Below are positions 43,196 to 53,417 of a DNA stretch of 64,000 nucleotides, one piece after another. How positions within the stretch are numbered: the stretch's first letter is position 1; each line of letters begins with the position of its first letter. Source of the stretch: Chloroflexota bacterium (lineage in GTDB: Bacteria > Chloroflexota > Anaerolineae > JAAYZQ01). The notes under the pieces are model-generated. The model was not told the DNA's origin, ran no database searches, and saw only the letters and a list, made by a program, of their open reading frames with translations. Position numbers and translations under genes: made by a program. Where the stretch lies: positions 114,629-178,628 of the forward strand of contig JAGVRI010000005.1 of the NCBI GenBank assembly GCA_018606645.1, in the 5' to 3' direction.

Positions 43196-44740
43196 ATGCC
43201 TATCGAAGTCCGAGATATCACTGCCACCCTGAAACGGCAGATCGAAGCCTTTGAAGCCCCGGTCCAGGCCGTGGATGTCGGCACGGTCCTCGAAGTGGGG
43301 GACGGCATCGCCCGCGCCGACGGGCTGGCCGGGGTGAGGGCGATGGAGATGGTCGAGTTCCCGCCCAAACCTGGCCGCAACGAGAGCATCATGGGACTTG
43401 CCTTCAACCTGGAGGTGGACAACGTCGGCATCATCATCATGGGCGACTATACCGGGATCGAGGAAGGCGATCTCGTCCGAAGTACGGGGCGCATTGTCTC
43501 TGTCCCGGTCGGGGAAGGGCTGATTGGCCGGGTGGTCAATGCGTTGGGCGAACCAATTGACGGCAAAGGCCCGATCCGCTTCACCCAGTACCGCAATATC
43601 GAGCGCATCGCGCCTAACGTCGTCACCCGCAAGAGCGTGGATACGCCGGTGCAAACCGGCATCAAAGCCATTGACTCGATGATCCCCATCGGTCGAGGTC
43701 AGCGGGAGTTGATCATTGGCGACCGGCAGACGGGCAAGACAGCCCTGGCCATTGACACGATCATCAACCAGAAAGGCAAGAACCTGATCTGTATCTATGT
43801 CGCCATCGGTCAGAAGCTGGCCCAGATCGCCCAGGTGGTTGCCACCCTGGAACAGTATGGGGCCATGGAGCACACCATTGTGGTCGTCGCCTCCGCTTCC
43901 GAGCCGGCCACGCTGCAGTATATCGCCCCCTATGCCGGCTGCGCCATGGGCGAAGAGTTCATGGAGCGGGGCCAGGATGCGCTGATCGTCTACGATGACC
44001 TGTCCAAACATGCCTGGGCCTATCGCCAAGTGTCGTTGTTGCTCCGTCGGCCGCCTGGTCGCGAAGCCTACCCGGGCGACGTCTTTTACCTTCACTCCCG
44101 CCTCCTGGAACGGGCCGCCAAGCTGCACCCGGACTATGGCGGCGGCTCCCTGACCGCTCTGCCCATCATCGAAACCCAGGCCGGTGACGTTTCGGCGTAC
44201 ATCCCGACCAACGTCATTTCCATCACCGACGGCCAGATCTACCTGGAAAGTGACCTGTTCTATGCCGGCATCCGGCCCGCCGTCAATGCCGGCCTGTCGG
44301 TGTCCCGGGTGGGCGGCGCCGCCCAGACCCCGGCGATGAAGCAGGTGGCCGGCAAGCTACGCCTGGACATGGCGTCCTTCCGAGAGCTGGCTGCCTTTGC
44401 CCAATTCGGTTCCGACCTGGACGAAGCGACGAGGCGCCAACTGGACCGTGGCTTGCGCATCCAGGAGGTCCTCAAGCAGAAGCAATACGAACCGATGGAC
44501 CTGGCCGATCAGGTGATGATCTTTTACGCGGTGACGAATGGCTTTCTCGACGATGTCGAACTGCGCGCCGTCAAAGAGTTCGAGGCATCGTTCCTGCGTT
44601 ACATGCACGCCAGTCATCCGGAACTGGTCCAGACCATCGCCACCGGAGCCAGGCTGAGCGATGAGGTACAACAGGCCCTGAGCCAGGCCATCCGCGACTT
44701 TAAATCCACCGTGTTCGGCAGGGAGCGTTCGATTGTCTAG
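43196..44740 (+). CDS. atpA: ATP synthase subunit alpha
   Basis: A 514-residue non-catalytic nucleotide-binding subunit. Walker A is [15 protein letters not shown], and the signature [17 protein letters not shown] and the arginine finger (VSRVG) are present. GGAGG precedes the ATG. The stop overlaps the atpG start by 8 bp. Confidence 0.97.
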   Translation: MPIEVRDITATLKRQIEAFEAPVQAVDVGTVLEVGDGIARADGLAGVRAMEMVEFPPKPGRNESIMGLAFNLEVDNVGIIIMGDYTGIEEGDLVRSTGRIVSVPVGEGLIGRVVNALGEPIDGKGPIRFTQYRNIERIAPNVVTRKSVDTPVQTGIKAIDSMIPIGRGQRELIIGDRQTGKTALAIDTIINQKGKNLICIYVAIGQKLAQIAQVVATLEQYGAMEHTIVVVASASEPATLQYIAPYAGCAMGEEFMERGQDALIVYDDLSKHAWAYRQVSLLLRRPPGREAYPGDVFYLHSRLLERAAKLHPDYGGGSLTALPIIETQAGDVSAYIPTNVISITDGQIYLESDLFYAGIRPAVNAGLSVSRVGGAAQTPAMKQVAGKLRLDMASFRELAAFAQFGSDLDEATRRQLDRGLRIQEVLKQKQYEPMDLADQVMIFYAVTNGFLDDVELRAVKEFEASFLRYMHASHPELVQTIATGARLSDEVQQALSQAIRDFKSTVFGRERSIV

Positions 44741-45665
44741 CACCCGAGAGATCCGCCGTCGCATCCGCAGCGTCAAGAACATCGCCCAGGTGACGCGGGC
44801 GATGCAGATGGTGGCCGCGTCCAAGATGCGCCGCGCTCAGGAGCAGGTGCTGGCCACCCGGCCCTACGCCGAAAAGGCCTGGGAACTCCTGAATCATCTG
44901 GCCAGTCAGCGAGCGGCCGATGAGGCCATGCACCCGCTACTGGAGATGCGCACGGAGATCCGGACCGTGGCCATGGTCCTCATCACCTCCGACCGGGGAC
45001 TGTGCGGCAGCTACAACCACAACATAATCCACCACGCCTGGCGCTTTATCCGCGAACTGCCCTACCCGGTCCACCTGATCACCGTCGGCAAGCGCGGCCG
45101 AGAGGCCATGTGGCGGTTGCGTCAAACCATCGTCGCCGAATTCTCCAATCTGCCGCCCCAACCCAGACTGCTGGACGTCACCCCCATCGCCCAGGTGGTG
45201 ATCGAAGGCTTTATTGCTGGCCAGTACGACGTCGTCTATCTCGCCCACACCGACTTTATCAATACCCTGATCCAGCGCCCAGCCATCTGGCAGCTCCTGC
45301 CGATCCGACCCCTCTTCCTGGGCGCAACGCAGGTCTCAGAACAACACCAGCCGCGAACCGAGATGGCAGTGACCGAATATCTCTATGAGCCGGACCCACG
45401 TACCATCCTGGATACCGTGCTGCCACGCTTCACCGAGTTGCAGGTCTATCAGGCGATCCTGGAAGCATTGGCCAGCGAGCACAGCGCACGCATGGTCGCC
45501 ATGCGCAACGCCACCGAAAACGCCAACGAACTGCTGGCCGACCTGACCCTGACCTACAACCGTGCCCGGCAAGAGGCGATCACCAAAGAGATGCTCGACA
45601 TCGTCGGCGGGTCGGAGGCGCTGGCCCGGCTGAGAGGGGAGAGAAGCGCCCATCGCGCCATGTGA
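44733..45665 (+). CDS. atpG: ATP synthase subunit gamma
   Basis: A 310-residue central-shaft subunit. The N-terminal helix ([33 protein letters not shown]), the central [17 protein letters not shown], and the C-terminal helix ([18 protein letters not shown]) are intact. The start codon is TTG inside the end of atpA. A small RAM-domain gene follows before atpD. Confidence 0.95.
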   Translation: MSSTREIRRRIRSVKNIAQVTRAMQMVAASKMRRAQEQVLATRPYAEKAWELLNHLASQRAADEAMHPLLEMRTEIRTVAMVLITSDRGLCGSYNHNIIHHAWRFIRELPYPVHLITVGKRGREAMWRLRQTIVAEFSNLPPQPRLLDVTPIAQVVIEGFIAGQYDVVYLAHTDFINTLIQRPAIWQLLPIRPLFLGATQVSEQHQPRTEMAVTEYLYEPDPRTILDTVLPRFTELQVYQAILEALASEHSARMVAMRNATENANELLADLTLTYNRARQEAITKEMLDIVGGSEALARLRGERSAHRAM

Positions 45666-45694
45666 TGGGAGGCGATCAGACAGAAGGAACGATG

Positions 45695-45943
45695 ATGACT
45701 ACCAAGGCGTATGTGTTGATCCGAACGGCACCCGGTCTGACCAGGGCCATTTACCAGACGCTGAAGAGCCAGCCCATGATCCGCTCGGTCGAGTTGATCA
45801 CCGGACCCTATGATCTGATCGTGGCGCTGGAGAGCGCCAGCACCGCCGAGCTGATGACCACCATCATGCGCGACATCCGACCCGCCGCCGGGGTTCGGGA
45901 TACCCTCACCTGTCTGGTGGTGCCGGAGGAGAGCCTTGGGTGA
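45695..45943 (+). CDS. Stand-alone RAM (Lrp/AsnC ligand-binding) domain protein in the atp operon
   Basis: An 82-residue protein consisting only of the C-terminal alpha/beta domain of Lrp/AsnC regulators (KAYVLIRTAPGLTRAIYQTL, VELITGPYDLIVALE, VRDTLTCLVVPEE). It has no helix-turn-helix. Such stand-alone RAM proteins form ring oligomers that bind amino acids or other small molecules. It lies between atpG and atpD with tight spacing (AAGGA upstream; 27 bp to atpD), so it is co-expressed with F1. A role in metabolic control of the synthase is only an inference. ATG at 45692 is an equal alternative start. Confidence 0.88.
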   Translation: MTTKAYVLIRTAPGLTRAIYQTLKSQPMIRSVELITGPYDLIVALESASTAELMTTIMRDIRPAAGVRDTLTCLVVPEESLG

Positions 45944-47368
<1,425 letters not shown>

Positions 47369-47797
47369 ATGTCGCCTCTCCGTTGCGAAGTGGTGACCGC
47401 TGAACGGATTGTCTTTCAGGGTGAGGTGGACATGGTCCTTGCCCCAGGCGTGCAGGGACAACTCGGCATCCTGCCCCACCACGCTCCCCTGATCACCGCC
47501 CTGACCTACGGCGAGTTGATCCTCCGCCGCGCCGGACAGGAAGATGAGTATATCGCCATTGGGGGCGGGTTCATGGAGGTCGGGCCCCATCAGGTCACCA
47601 TCCTGGCCGACTCGGCGGAGCGGGCGGAGGAAATTGATATTGAGCGGGCCGAGGCGGCGCGCCGGCGCGCCGCCGAGATCATGGCTCAGAAGCGGCGAGA
47701 GGATGCCGACTTTGCCCGGGCCGAGGCGGCCCTGCGCCGTTCTACGACCCGGATCAAAGTCGCCAAACGTAAACGCAAAGCGGGGGGCAAGCCGTGA
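47369..47797 (+). CDS. atpC: ATP synthase subunit epsilon
   Basis: A 142-residue subunit with an N-terminal beta sandwich (CEVVTAERIVFQGEVDMVLA, PGVQGQLGILPHHAPLITAL) and a C-terminal helical hairpin (AEEIDIERAEAARRRAAEIM), with a long, very basic tail (KVAKRKRKAGGKP). The extended tail could act in inhibition of ATP hydrolysis. It is the last gene of the operon. Confidence 0.93.
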   Translation: MSPLRCEVVTAERIVFQGEVDMVLAPGVQGQLGILPHHAPLITALTYGELILRRAGQEDEYIAIGGGFMEVGPHQVTILADSAERAEEIDIERAEAARRRAAEIMAQKRREDADFARAEAALRRSTTRIKVAKRKRKAGGKP

Positions 47798-47832
47798 TGG
47801 TAATTCCGTCTCCGATCGTCCATGACCACTCA

Positions 47833-47859
47833 GGGGGACGGGAAGATCATCCCGCCCCC
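47833..47859 (+). terminator. Hairpin after the atp operon
   Basis: GGGGG-a-CGGGA (47833-47843) pairs with TCCCGCCCCC (47850-47859), a 10-bp stem with one bulge, 36 nt after atpC and before mreB. No T tract follows, so read-through into mreB is possible. Confidence 0.5.
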
Positions 47860-47888
47860 AAAGTCTATCAAAGAATCGAGTGACCACG

Positions 47889-48893
47889 ATGCTGACCAGG
47901 CATATTGGAGTGGACCTGGGCACGGTGAGTGTCCTGGTCTGGGTCAAAGGAAAAGGGATTATCCTTCAGGAACCGTCGGTGGTGGCCATTGCCATCAACG
48001 ACAACAAGATCGTCGCCGTCGGCACCGAAGCGCGGGCCATGCTCGGCCGGACCCCCGAAACGATCGAGGTCGCGCGGCCCTTGCGCGATGGCGTCATCGC
48101 CGATTATGTCGTGACCGAAGCCATGTTGCGCTACTTTATCGAAAAGGCGGTCGGTCGGGTGCGCCTGTTCAAACCCTTGATCGCGATCAGCGTCCCGGTG
48201 GGAGTGACCAGCGTCGAGAGCCGCGCCGTCCACGATGCCGCGATCCAGGCCGGTGGCCGCGAAGTATACCTGATCCCGGAACCTCTGGCGGCGGCGCTGG
48301 GCGCGGGGATGCCGGTAGACACCCCGACCGGCAATCTGGTCGTAGACATCGGCGGAGGCACCAGCGAGGCGGCGGTCATCTCTATGAACGGCATCGTCGA
48401 GTACGCCTCGGTGCGGGTAGGCGGCAACCGCATTGACGAGGCGATCATCAGCTATATCAAGCGCAAGTACAACCTGATGGTCGGCGAGCAGACGGCCGAA
48501 GAGATCAAGATCGGGATCGGCAGCGCCCTGCCTTTGGCCGAGGAACTCAAGATGGAAGTGAAGGGCCGGGATCAGGTCTCTGGCCTGCCCAAAACCATCT
48601 GGATCACCTCAGGCGAAGTGACCGAAGCGATCACCGAGCCCCTGGCCACGATCGTCGGGGTGGTCAAAAGTGTTCTGGAAAAGACCCCTCCCGAACTGGC
48701 TTCCGACGTTATTGACCGGGGCATCGTCATGACCGGCGGGGGAGCCCTGCTCCGCAACTTTGACCGACTGCTCACCCGGGAAACGGGGGTGCCCTGCTAT
48801 GTGGCCGACAACCCCATCGCCTGCGTGGCCCTCGGGGCGGGCAAGGCTCTGGAAAACTATGACATCATCAAGCGGAGCCTACCAGCGTATTAG
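47889..48893 (+). CDS. mreB: Rod-shape protein MreB
   Basis: A 334-residue bacterial actin. Phosphate-1 loop [18 protein letters not shown], connect-1, phosphate-2 [16 protein letters not shown] and adenosine motif [17 protein letters not shown] are present. It polymerises on the membrane and guides lateral wall synthesis. ATG at 47889 gives the typical N-terminus [15 protein letters not shown] at 47880 would add three residues. No mreC or mreD is adjacent, so it may be a scattered or MreB-like (Mbl) copy. Confidence 0.92.
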   Translation: MLTRHIGVDLGTVSVLVWVKGKGIILQEPSVVAIAINDNKIVAVGTEARAMLGRTPETIEVARPLRDGVIADYVVTEAMLRYFIEKAVGRVRLFKPLIAISVPVGVTSVESRAVHDAAIQAGGREVYLIPEPLAAALGAGMPVDTPTGNLVVDIGGGTSEAAVISMNGIVEYASVRVGGNRIDEAIISYIKRKYNLMVGEQTAEEIKIGIGSALPLAEELKMEVKGRDQVSGLPKTIWITSGEVTEAITEPLATIVGVVKSVLEKTPPELASDVIDRGIVMTGGGALLRNFDRLLTRETGVPCYVADNPIACVALGAGKALENYDIIKRSLPAY

Positions 48894-48933
48894 GCTCTCC
48901 GTGGATCCGCCCCCAGCCGACCCGCCGTAGAAC

Positions 48934-49554
48934 CTATAGATAATAGGTCATCCGCTGCAGATACATCACCGGTTCAATGGACTGGACATGGACGTTCGGC
49001 GGGACCACTACCGTGGCCGGCGCATAATTGAGAATGGCTTTGACGCCGGCCCGCACCAACTCATCGACCACCGACTGCGCTGCCTCGGCCGGGACCGCCA
49101 CCACGGCTAGCTTGATCTCCTGTTCTCGCACCTTCTGGGGCAAGGCGGCCATATCCAGGATTTCGAACTTGCCCAACCGGCGGCCGATCTTTTGCGGATT
49201 GTTGTCAAACACACAGACGATGCGAAAGCCTTCCTTCTCAAACTCCATATAATGGGCAATCGCATGGCCCAGGTCCCCGGCTCCGATCAGAGCCATGTTC
49301 CACGTCCGATCGGCATGCAAGATGCTCCGCAGTTGATCCCGCAGGTAGGCGACCTCGTACCCCTTTCCCTGCTTGCCGAACTCGCCAAAGTGGGACAGGT
49401 CCTTGCGGATCTGAGCGGAGCTGATGCCAAGTCGTTTGGCCAGTTCCTTCGAGGCGACCACCTGTTGTCCTTCTTCCAACAGGCGGGTGAGTGCGCGGAG
49501 ATAGATCGGCAACCGTCCGACCACAATATCGGGCACCGGTTTCGTTCCTGGCAT
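48934..49554 (-). CDS. rex: Redox-sensing repressor Rex
   Basis: A 206-residue repressor that binds DNA when NAD+ dominates and releases at high NADH. The winged helix has LPIYLRALTRLLEEGQQVVA and LAKRLGISSAQIRKDLSHFG, followed by the Rossmann NAD(H) motif ALIGAGDLGHAIAHY (about residues 85-99) and a domain-swap C-terminal helix (VMYLQRMTYYL). ATG at 49554 with GGAGAAGG is preferred; ATG at 49569 is also in frame. A Rex-box-like palindrome lies between the promoter and the start, suggesting autoregulation. Confidence 0.95.
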   Translation of the reverse strand: MPGTKPVPDIVVGRLPIYLRALTRLLEEGQQVVASKELAKRLGISSAQIRKDLSHFGEFGKQGKGYEVAYLRDQLRSILHADRTWNMALIGAGDLGHAIAHYMEFEKEGFRIVCVFDNNPQKIGRRLGKFEILDMAALPQKVREQEIKLAVVAVPAEAAQSVVDELVRAGVKAILNYAPATVVVPPNVHVQSIEPVMYLQRMTYYL

Positions 49555-49569
49555 TGGCCTTCTCCCCAT

Positions 49570-49587
49570 TTGTGAAAGCTCGCACAG
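49570..49587 (-). promoter_or_regulatory. Candidate Rex operator
   Basis: Plus-strand TTGTGAA-AGCT-CGCACAG compared with the Rex consensus TTGTGAA-N4-TTCACAA: one perfect half-site and one with four of seven matches. It overlaps the transcript start region of rex. Confidence 0.5.
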
Positions 49588-49588
49588 T

Positions 49589-49617
49589 ATCATAACACAT
49601 TCTGGTCGCCAATGCAA
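49589..49617 (-). promoter_or_regulatory. Promoter of rex
   Basis: Minus strand TTGCAT (49617-49612), a 17-bp spacer and TATGAT (49594-49589). Confidence 0.65.
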
Positions 49618-49629
49618 GAAATCGGCCGG

Positions 49630-52206
49630 TTATGCCCCCGCTTTTCGTTGCAGTTCGTACAGCTTGTTGAGCGCTTCCAGCGGCGTCATGGCGCTGATGT
49701 CCAGTCGCTGCAGTTCCTCCAGAACGGGATGGTCCACCGCAAACAGCGGTAACTGACGGACTTCAATGGTGGCTCGGGGCGAGAGGGGCGAGCGCGCCTC
49801 GCGCTCCAGCTCCTGCAGGATCTCCTGCGCCCGATGCACGACTGGCCTGGGCAGGCCGGCCAGTTGAGCGACATGGATGCCATAGCTGCGGTCCGCCCCG
49901 CCGGGGACAATGCGTCGCAAGAACACCACCCGGTCCTTTTCCTCCGCCACGGCCACGTTATAGTTCCGCACCCACGGCAACAGGTCCGCCAGTTGTGTCA
50001 GTTCATGATAGTGGGTGGCAAAAAGCGTCCGGCAGCGGAGCCGGGGATGGTGATGGATATGCTCGACCACGGCCCAGGCAATCGAGATCCCGTCGTAGGT
50101 GCTGGTGCCCCGCCCTACCTCATCGAGCACCAGCAGGCTGCGAGGAGTGGCATGGTTCAGCAGATGGGCCGTTTCAAGCATCTCGACCATGAACGTGGAC
50201 TGTCCGGCGCTGATCTCGTCCTGCGCCCCGATCCGGGTAAAGATGCGGTCCACCAGGCCAATGCGCGCCCGATCGGCTGGCACAAACGAGCCGATCTGGG
50301 CCATCAGTACGATCAAGGCCACCTGGCGCAAATAGGTGCTTTTGCCGCTCATGTTCGGCCCGGTGATGATCAGGATCCGTTCTGTGTCGGTGAAACGAGT
50401 ATCGTTGGGCACGAACGGCTCTTCCCGCTGCGCCACCTCGACCACCGGATGCCGTCCGGCAATGATCTCCAGCTCATCGTCGTGGGTCAGGACAGGGCGG
50501 ACATAGCGGTTCCGCACCGCTACCTCGGCCAGCGCCGCATAGACATCCAGCTCGGCCACCACCTGGGCTGCCTGCAACAAGCGAGATGAAGCGGCTGCGA
50601 CCTGCTCCAACACCTGGCGGTAGAGGGTCTGTTCCAGTTCCAGGATCCGCTCTTGGGCATTCAGGATGAGCGACTCGTACTCTTTTAATTCCGGGGTGAT
50701 GTAACGCTCCGCGTTCACCAATGTCTGTTTGCGGATATACTCCGGAGGCACCAAGGCGGTGTTGGCCCGGCTCACTTCCAGATAATAGCCGAACACCTTG
50801 TTGTAGCCCACCTTCAGCGACTTGATCCCGGTCCGCGCCCGCTCCTCTCGCTCCAGGTTGGCGATCCAGGTTTTGGCCTCCCGCGAAGCAACGACGATGG
50901 CATCCAGCTCCGCCGAAAACCCGGGACGGATCACCCCACCCTGGTTCAGGACGGCTGGCGAATCGTCGGTGATCGCCTGGCCGATCAGCGAGGCGATGTC
51001 CGGACACGGATCCAAGGAGGCCAGGGGGCACAGCGCCGACACCTCCGCCTGCTGGACCAGACTCTGGATCTCGGGCAGAACCTCCAGACTTTGCCGCAGG
51101 CCAAGCAGATCCCGGGGGCGGGCGATCCCCTGCACCGCGCGGCTGGTCAGCCGCTCCAGATCGGCCACCTGGCGGAGCAAGGTGCGCAGCCGGGTGCGAA
51201 GGGGGTGGTCGGTGACCAGCGCCTCGACGGCGTCCTGGCGGGCCTGAAGGCGCTCCAGGTCGAGGAGCGGCTGTTGGATCCAGCGCCGCAACAGCCGTCC
51301 CCCCAGGCTGGTGACGGTCGCATCGAGCACGCCCAGCAACGAACCCTGGACCGTGCCCCGCCGTAATGTCTCGGTCAGCTCCAGATTGCGCCGGGTGGCG
51401 GCATCCAGGATCATGAACTGCTCGGTCGAGTAGGTGCGCAGACTGGATAGCTGGCCCAGCTTCGACCGCTGGGTCTCGCGCAGGTACCCCAGCAACCCTC
51501 CCGCCGCCCGGATGGCCAGCGGCAGTCCGGCCAGACCGAATCCCTCCAGGCTCGCCACCTCAAAATGGTCCAACAGCGCTTGCCGCGCCGTCTCCAGATC
51601 AAAGGACCATCGATCATGTTCGGTGATGACCCGCTCCGTATTGGGTGCGCCGGATGGCCCGGGCGGGAGGGGTTGCCCTTGCGGGACCAACAGCTCGGCC
51701 GGCTGGAGGCGCTCCACCTCTTCCCACAGGCGGTGGAGGCTATCCTCTCCTGAGAACTGGGTCGCAGCAAACTCGCCGGTGGTAATGTCGGTGTAGGCCA
51801 GGCCGGCGCTATGGCCGTCTATCACCACCGCCACCAGGTAGTTGTTGCGTCGCTCGTCTAGCAGCAGCGGCTCGACCACCGTGCCGGGCGTCACGACGCG
51901 CACCACCTCCCGTTCCACCAGGCCCTTGGACGAAACGTCCCCCACCTGTTCGACGATCGCCACCTTGTGTCCGGCTTGAATCAGCTTGGCCAGATAGCCC
52001 TCCACTGCATGGTACGGCACGCCGGCCAGCGGCACACGCTGGTCCTTGCCCACCGGCCTTGAAGTCAGGACAATATCGCACACCTGAGCGACTATCTTGG
52101 CGTCTTCGTCAAAGGTTTCATAAAAATCGCCGAGCCGGAACAGAACAATGGCATCCGGGTATTGCTTTTTGATGCGCAGGTACTGGCGGCGCATGGGCGT
52201 GATCAT
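49630..52206 (-). CDS. mutS: DNA mismatch repair protein MutS
   Basis: An 858-residue mismatch-recognition ATPase. The mismatch-wedge motif GDFYETF (residues 26-32), the lever and clamp domains, Walker A GPNMSGKSTYLRQ (about residue 614) and Walker B SLLVLDEVGRGTSTYDG are present, with LFATHYHELTQL behind. It has the C-terminal helix-turn-helix but lacks an obvious long tetramerisation tail. GGGAGAGG precedes the ATG. The rex promoter lies just beyond its stop. No mutL is in the window. Confidence 0.97.
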   Translation of the reverse strand: MITPMRRQYLRIKKQYPDAIVLFRLGDFYETFDEDAKIVAQVCDIVLTSRPVGKDQRVPLAGVPYHAVEGYLAKLIQAGHKVAIVEQVGDVSSKGLVEREVVRVVTPGTVVEPLLLDERRNNYLVAVVIDGHSAGLAYTDITTGEFAATQFSGEDSLHRLWEEVERLQPAELLVPQGQPLPPGPSGAPNTERVITEHDRWSFDLETARQALLDHFEVASLEGFGLAGLPLAIRAAGGLLGYLRETQRSKLGQLSSLRTYSTEQFMILDAATRRNLELTETLRRGTVQGSLLGVLDATVTSLGGRLLRRWIQQPLLDLERLQARQDAVEALVTDHPLRTRLRTLLRQVADLERLTSRAVQGIARPRDLLGLRQSLEVLPEIQSLVQQAEVSALCPLASLDPCPDIASLIGQAITDDSPAVLNQGGVIRPGFSAELDAIVVASREAKTWIANLEREERARTGIKSLKVGYNKVFGYYLEVSRANTALVPPEYIRKQTLVNAERYITPELKEYESLILNAQERILELEQTLYRQVLEQVAAASSRLLQAAQVVAELDVYAALAEVAVRNRYVRPVLTHDDELEIIAGRHPVVEVAQREEPFVPNDTRFTDTERILIITGPNMSGKSTYLRQVALIVLMAQIGSFVPADRARIGLVDRIFTRIGAQDEISAGQSTFMVEMLETAHLLNHATPRSLLVLDEVGRGTSTYDGISIAWAVVEHIHHHPRLRCRTLFATHYHELTQLADLLPWVRNYNVAVAEEKDRVVFLRRIVPGGADRSYGIHVAQLAGLPRPVVHRAQEILQELEREARSPLSPRATIEVRQLPLFAVDHPVLEELQRLDISAMTPLEALNKLYELQRKAGA

Positions 52207-52241
52207 CTGACCTCTCCCAGGGATTCTTCCTGTGAGGGATT

Positions 52242-52270
52242 ATTGTACCACCGCTGCCGCCACGGGGCAA
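52242..52270 (-). promoter_or_regulatory. Promoter of mutS
   Basis: Minus strand TTGCCC (52270-52265), a 17-bp spacer and TACAAT (52247-52242). The start point is about 52235, 29 nt before the ATG. Confidence 0.65.
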
Positions 52271-52330
52271 ATGGGGACCGGCTCAGCCAGGGGTCGAGAC
52301 TGCTGCGCTGCGGCTGTACGGAACGGTCTA

Positions 52331-52388
52331 GGAGTGGAAGCTTTCGCTGGGGTCTGCGTGATTCCGTTCCGGCGAAAGCCTCCTCTCC
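52331..52388. repeat. Palindromic element upstream of mutS
   Basis: GCTTTCGC (52340-52347) and GCGAAAGC (52372-52379) with flanking GGAGTGG and CCTCCTCTCC. It resembles, loosely, the intergenic palindromic repeats at 39.0 and 57.8 kb. The rest of 52271-52435 shows nothing else. Confidence 0.45.
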
Positions 52389-52435
52389 CATTGGATGCTG
52401 GACTCTAACAGCCTCGTCGAGCAAACGGTGAATGC

Positions 52436-52464
52436 TTGACGCCTGGCACGGGCAAGGGTATAAT
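52436..52464 (+). promoter_or_regulatory. Promoter of the corrinoid methyltransferase genes
   Basis: TTGACG (52436-52441), a 17-bp spacer and TATAAT (52459-52464). The start point is about 52471. Confidence 0.8.
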
Positions 52465-52470
52465 TTTAAC

Positions 52471-52754
52471 GACATGAACCAGTGGCTTGATGAGGATCAG
52501 CATAGGCGGCGCTCCCCGGCTCCAACGCCCCTATCCAACGGATGGCCTGTGCGACGGTACCTTTGTGGTGATCCTATGGAGCGAGGCCGAACCGCCGGCC
52601 CACGGAGTTCACTTGTGATTGCCTGCGCTTTGCCCAGCACCGCGCAGGGCAAAGCCCCGTTACGAACGGATGTCGGTGAAAGGGTCTCTCGCCCGCTCGC
52701 AGCTACGAGGCAAGGGCGATAGACCACCATGCAAATCTGTGAAAGGAGGATACA
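52471..52754 (+). promoter_or_regulatory. Structured leader of about 280 nt before the corrinoid protein gene
   Basis: The transcript from 52471 to the ATG at 52755 has no clear gene. It contains a perfect 9-bp hairpin, GCTTTGCCC (52627-52635) / GGGCAAAGC (52647-52655), and a second possible stem CGCCC/GGGCG near 52690-52720. It ends in AAAGGAGG before the ATG. A B12-type riboswitch would fit the genes it controls, but I could not match its conserved core. A leaderless frame from ATG 52474 (82 codons) does not look protein-like. Confidence 0.45.
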
Positions 52755-53387
52755 ATGTCAGACCAACTGGTGAATGCCATCGCTGACATGAGGGAGGAAG
52801 AAGCCCTCTCTCTGGTCCAGGAGATGGTAGAGAGTGGGGTGGACCCTACTGTCATTCTGGAGGCGGCGCGCGAGGCCATGTCCATCGTGGGCCAACGGTA
52901 CGAGCAGGGCACCTACTTCTTGCCCGAATTGATTATGGCCGGCGAGATCCTGCGCCAGATCACCGAAACCATCAAGCCTCAACTGGCCAAAGCGCCGGAG
53001 CTCAAGCGGTATGGCAAGGTTGTGATCGGCACGGTCGCCGGGGACATCCATGACATCGGAAAGAACATCGTCACCTTCATGCTCGACGCCAACGGGTTTG
53101 AGGTCCTCGATCTGGGCGTGGACGTCCCGCCCCAAAAGTTCGTCCAGGCCATCCAGGACGCCAGACCCCAGGTGGTCGGCCTGAGCGGGTTCCTGACCCT
53201 GGCCTTCGACGCCATGAAGGAAACGATCGAGGCCATCCAGGCGGCCGGTCTGCGGGATGCGGTCAAGATCATGATCGGCGGTGGTCAGGTCAACGAATCG
53301 ATCAAAGAGTATACCGGCGCGGACGCCTACGGTCGCGATGCGGTCGCCGGCGTATCTCTGGCCAAGAAGTGGCTGGGCGTCCAGTAG
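52755..53387 (+). CDS. Corrinoid (B12)-binding methyl carrier protein
   Basis: A 210-residue protein of the MtbC/MttC/MetH-like group. An N-terminal helical cap (about residues 1-85, REEEALSLVQEMVESGVDPT) precedes a cobalamin-binding Rossmann domain. The Co-ligating motif is GDIHDIGKN (D-x-H-x2-G, about residues 95-103), then GVDVPPQKF, GLSGFLTLAF and IGGGQVNE. It carries methyl groups between a substrate methyltransferase and an acceptor-side methyltransferase. The next gene encodes a UroD-like methyltransferase. AAAGGAGG precedes the ATG. Confidence 0.93.
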   Translation: MSDQLVNAIADMREEEALSLVQEMVESGVDPTVILEAAREAMSIVGQRYEQGTYFLPELIMAGEILRQITETIKPQLAKAPELKRYGKVVIGTVAGDIHDIGKNIVTFMLDANGFEVLDLGVDVPPQKFVQAIQDARPQVVGLSGFLTLAFDAMKETIEAIQAAGLRDAVKIMIGGGQVNESIKEYTGADAYGRDAVAGVSLAKKWLGVQ

Positions 53388-53417
53388 GCATCCTCAACCA
53401 AGAAAGAGAGGTGTCAG

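Noticed and set aside
42197..44128. 643-codon minus-strand frame opposite atpF-atpA
   Set aside because: An antisense shadow of three conserved ATP synthase genes in high-GC DNA.
52474..52722. Leaderless 82-codon frame in the methyltransferase leader
   Set aside because: Composition is not protein-like (Arg/Pro-rich, no hydrophobic core), and it ends 33 bp before the real gene without conserved features.
52471..52754. Cobalamin riboswitch
   Set aside because: I looked for the B12-box and the GGTGnAAnnCC core and found only partial, poorly spaced matches, so I report only a structured leader.
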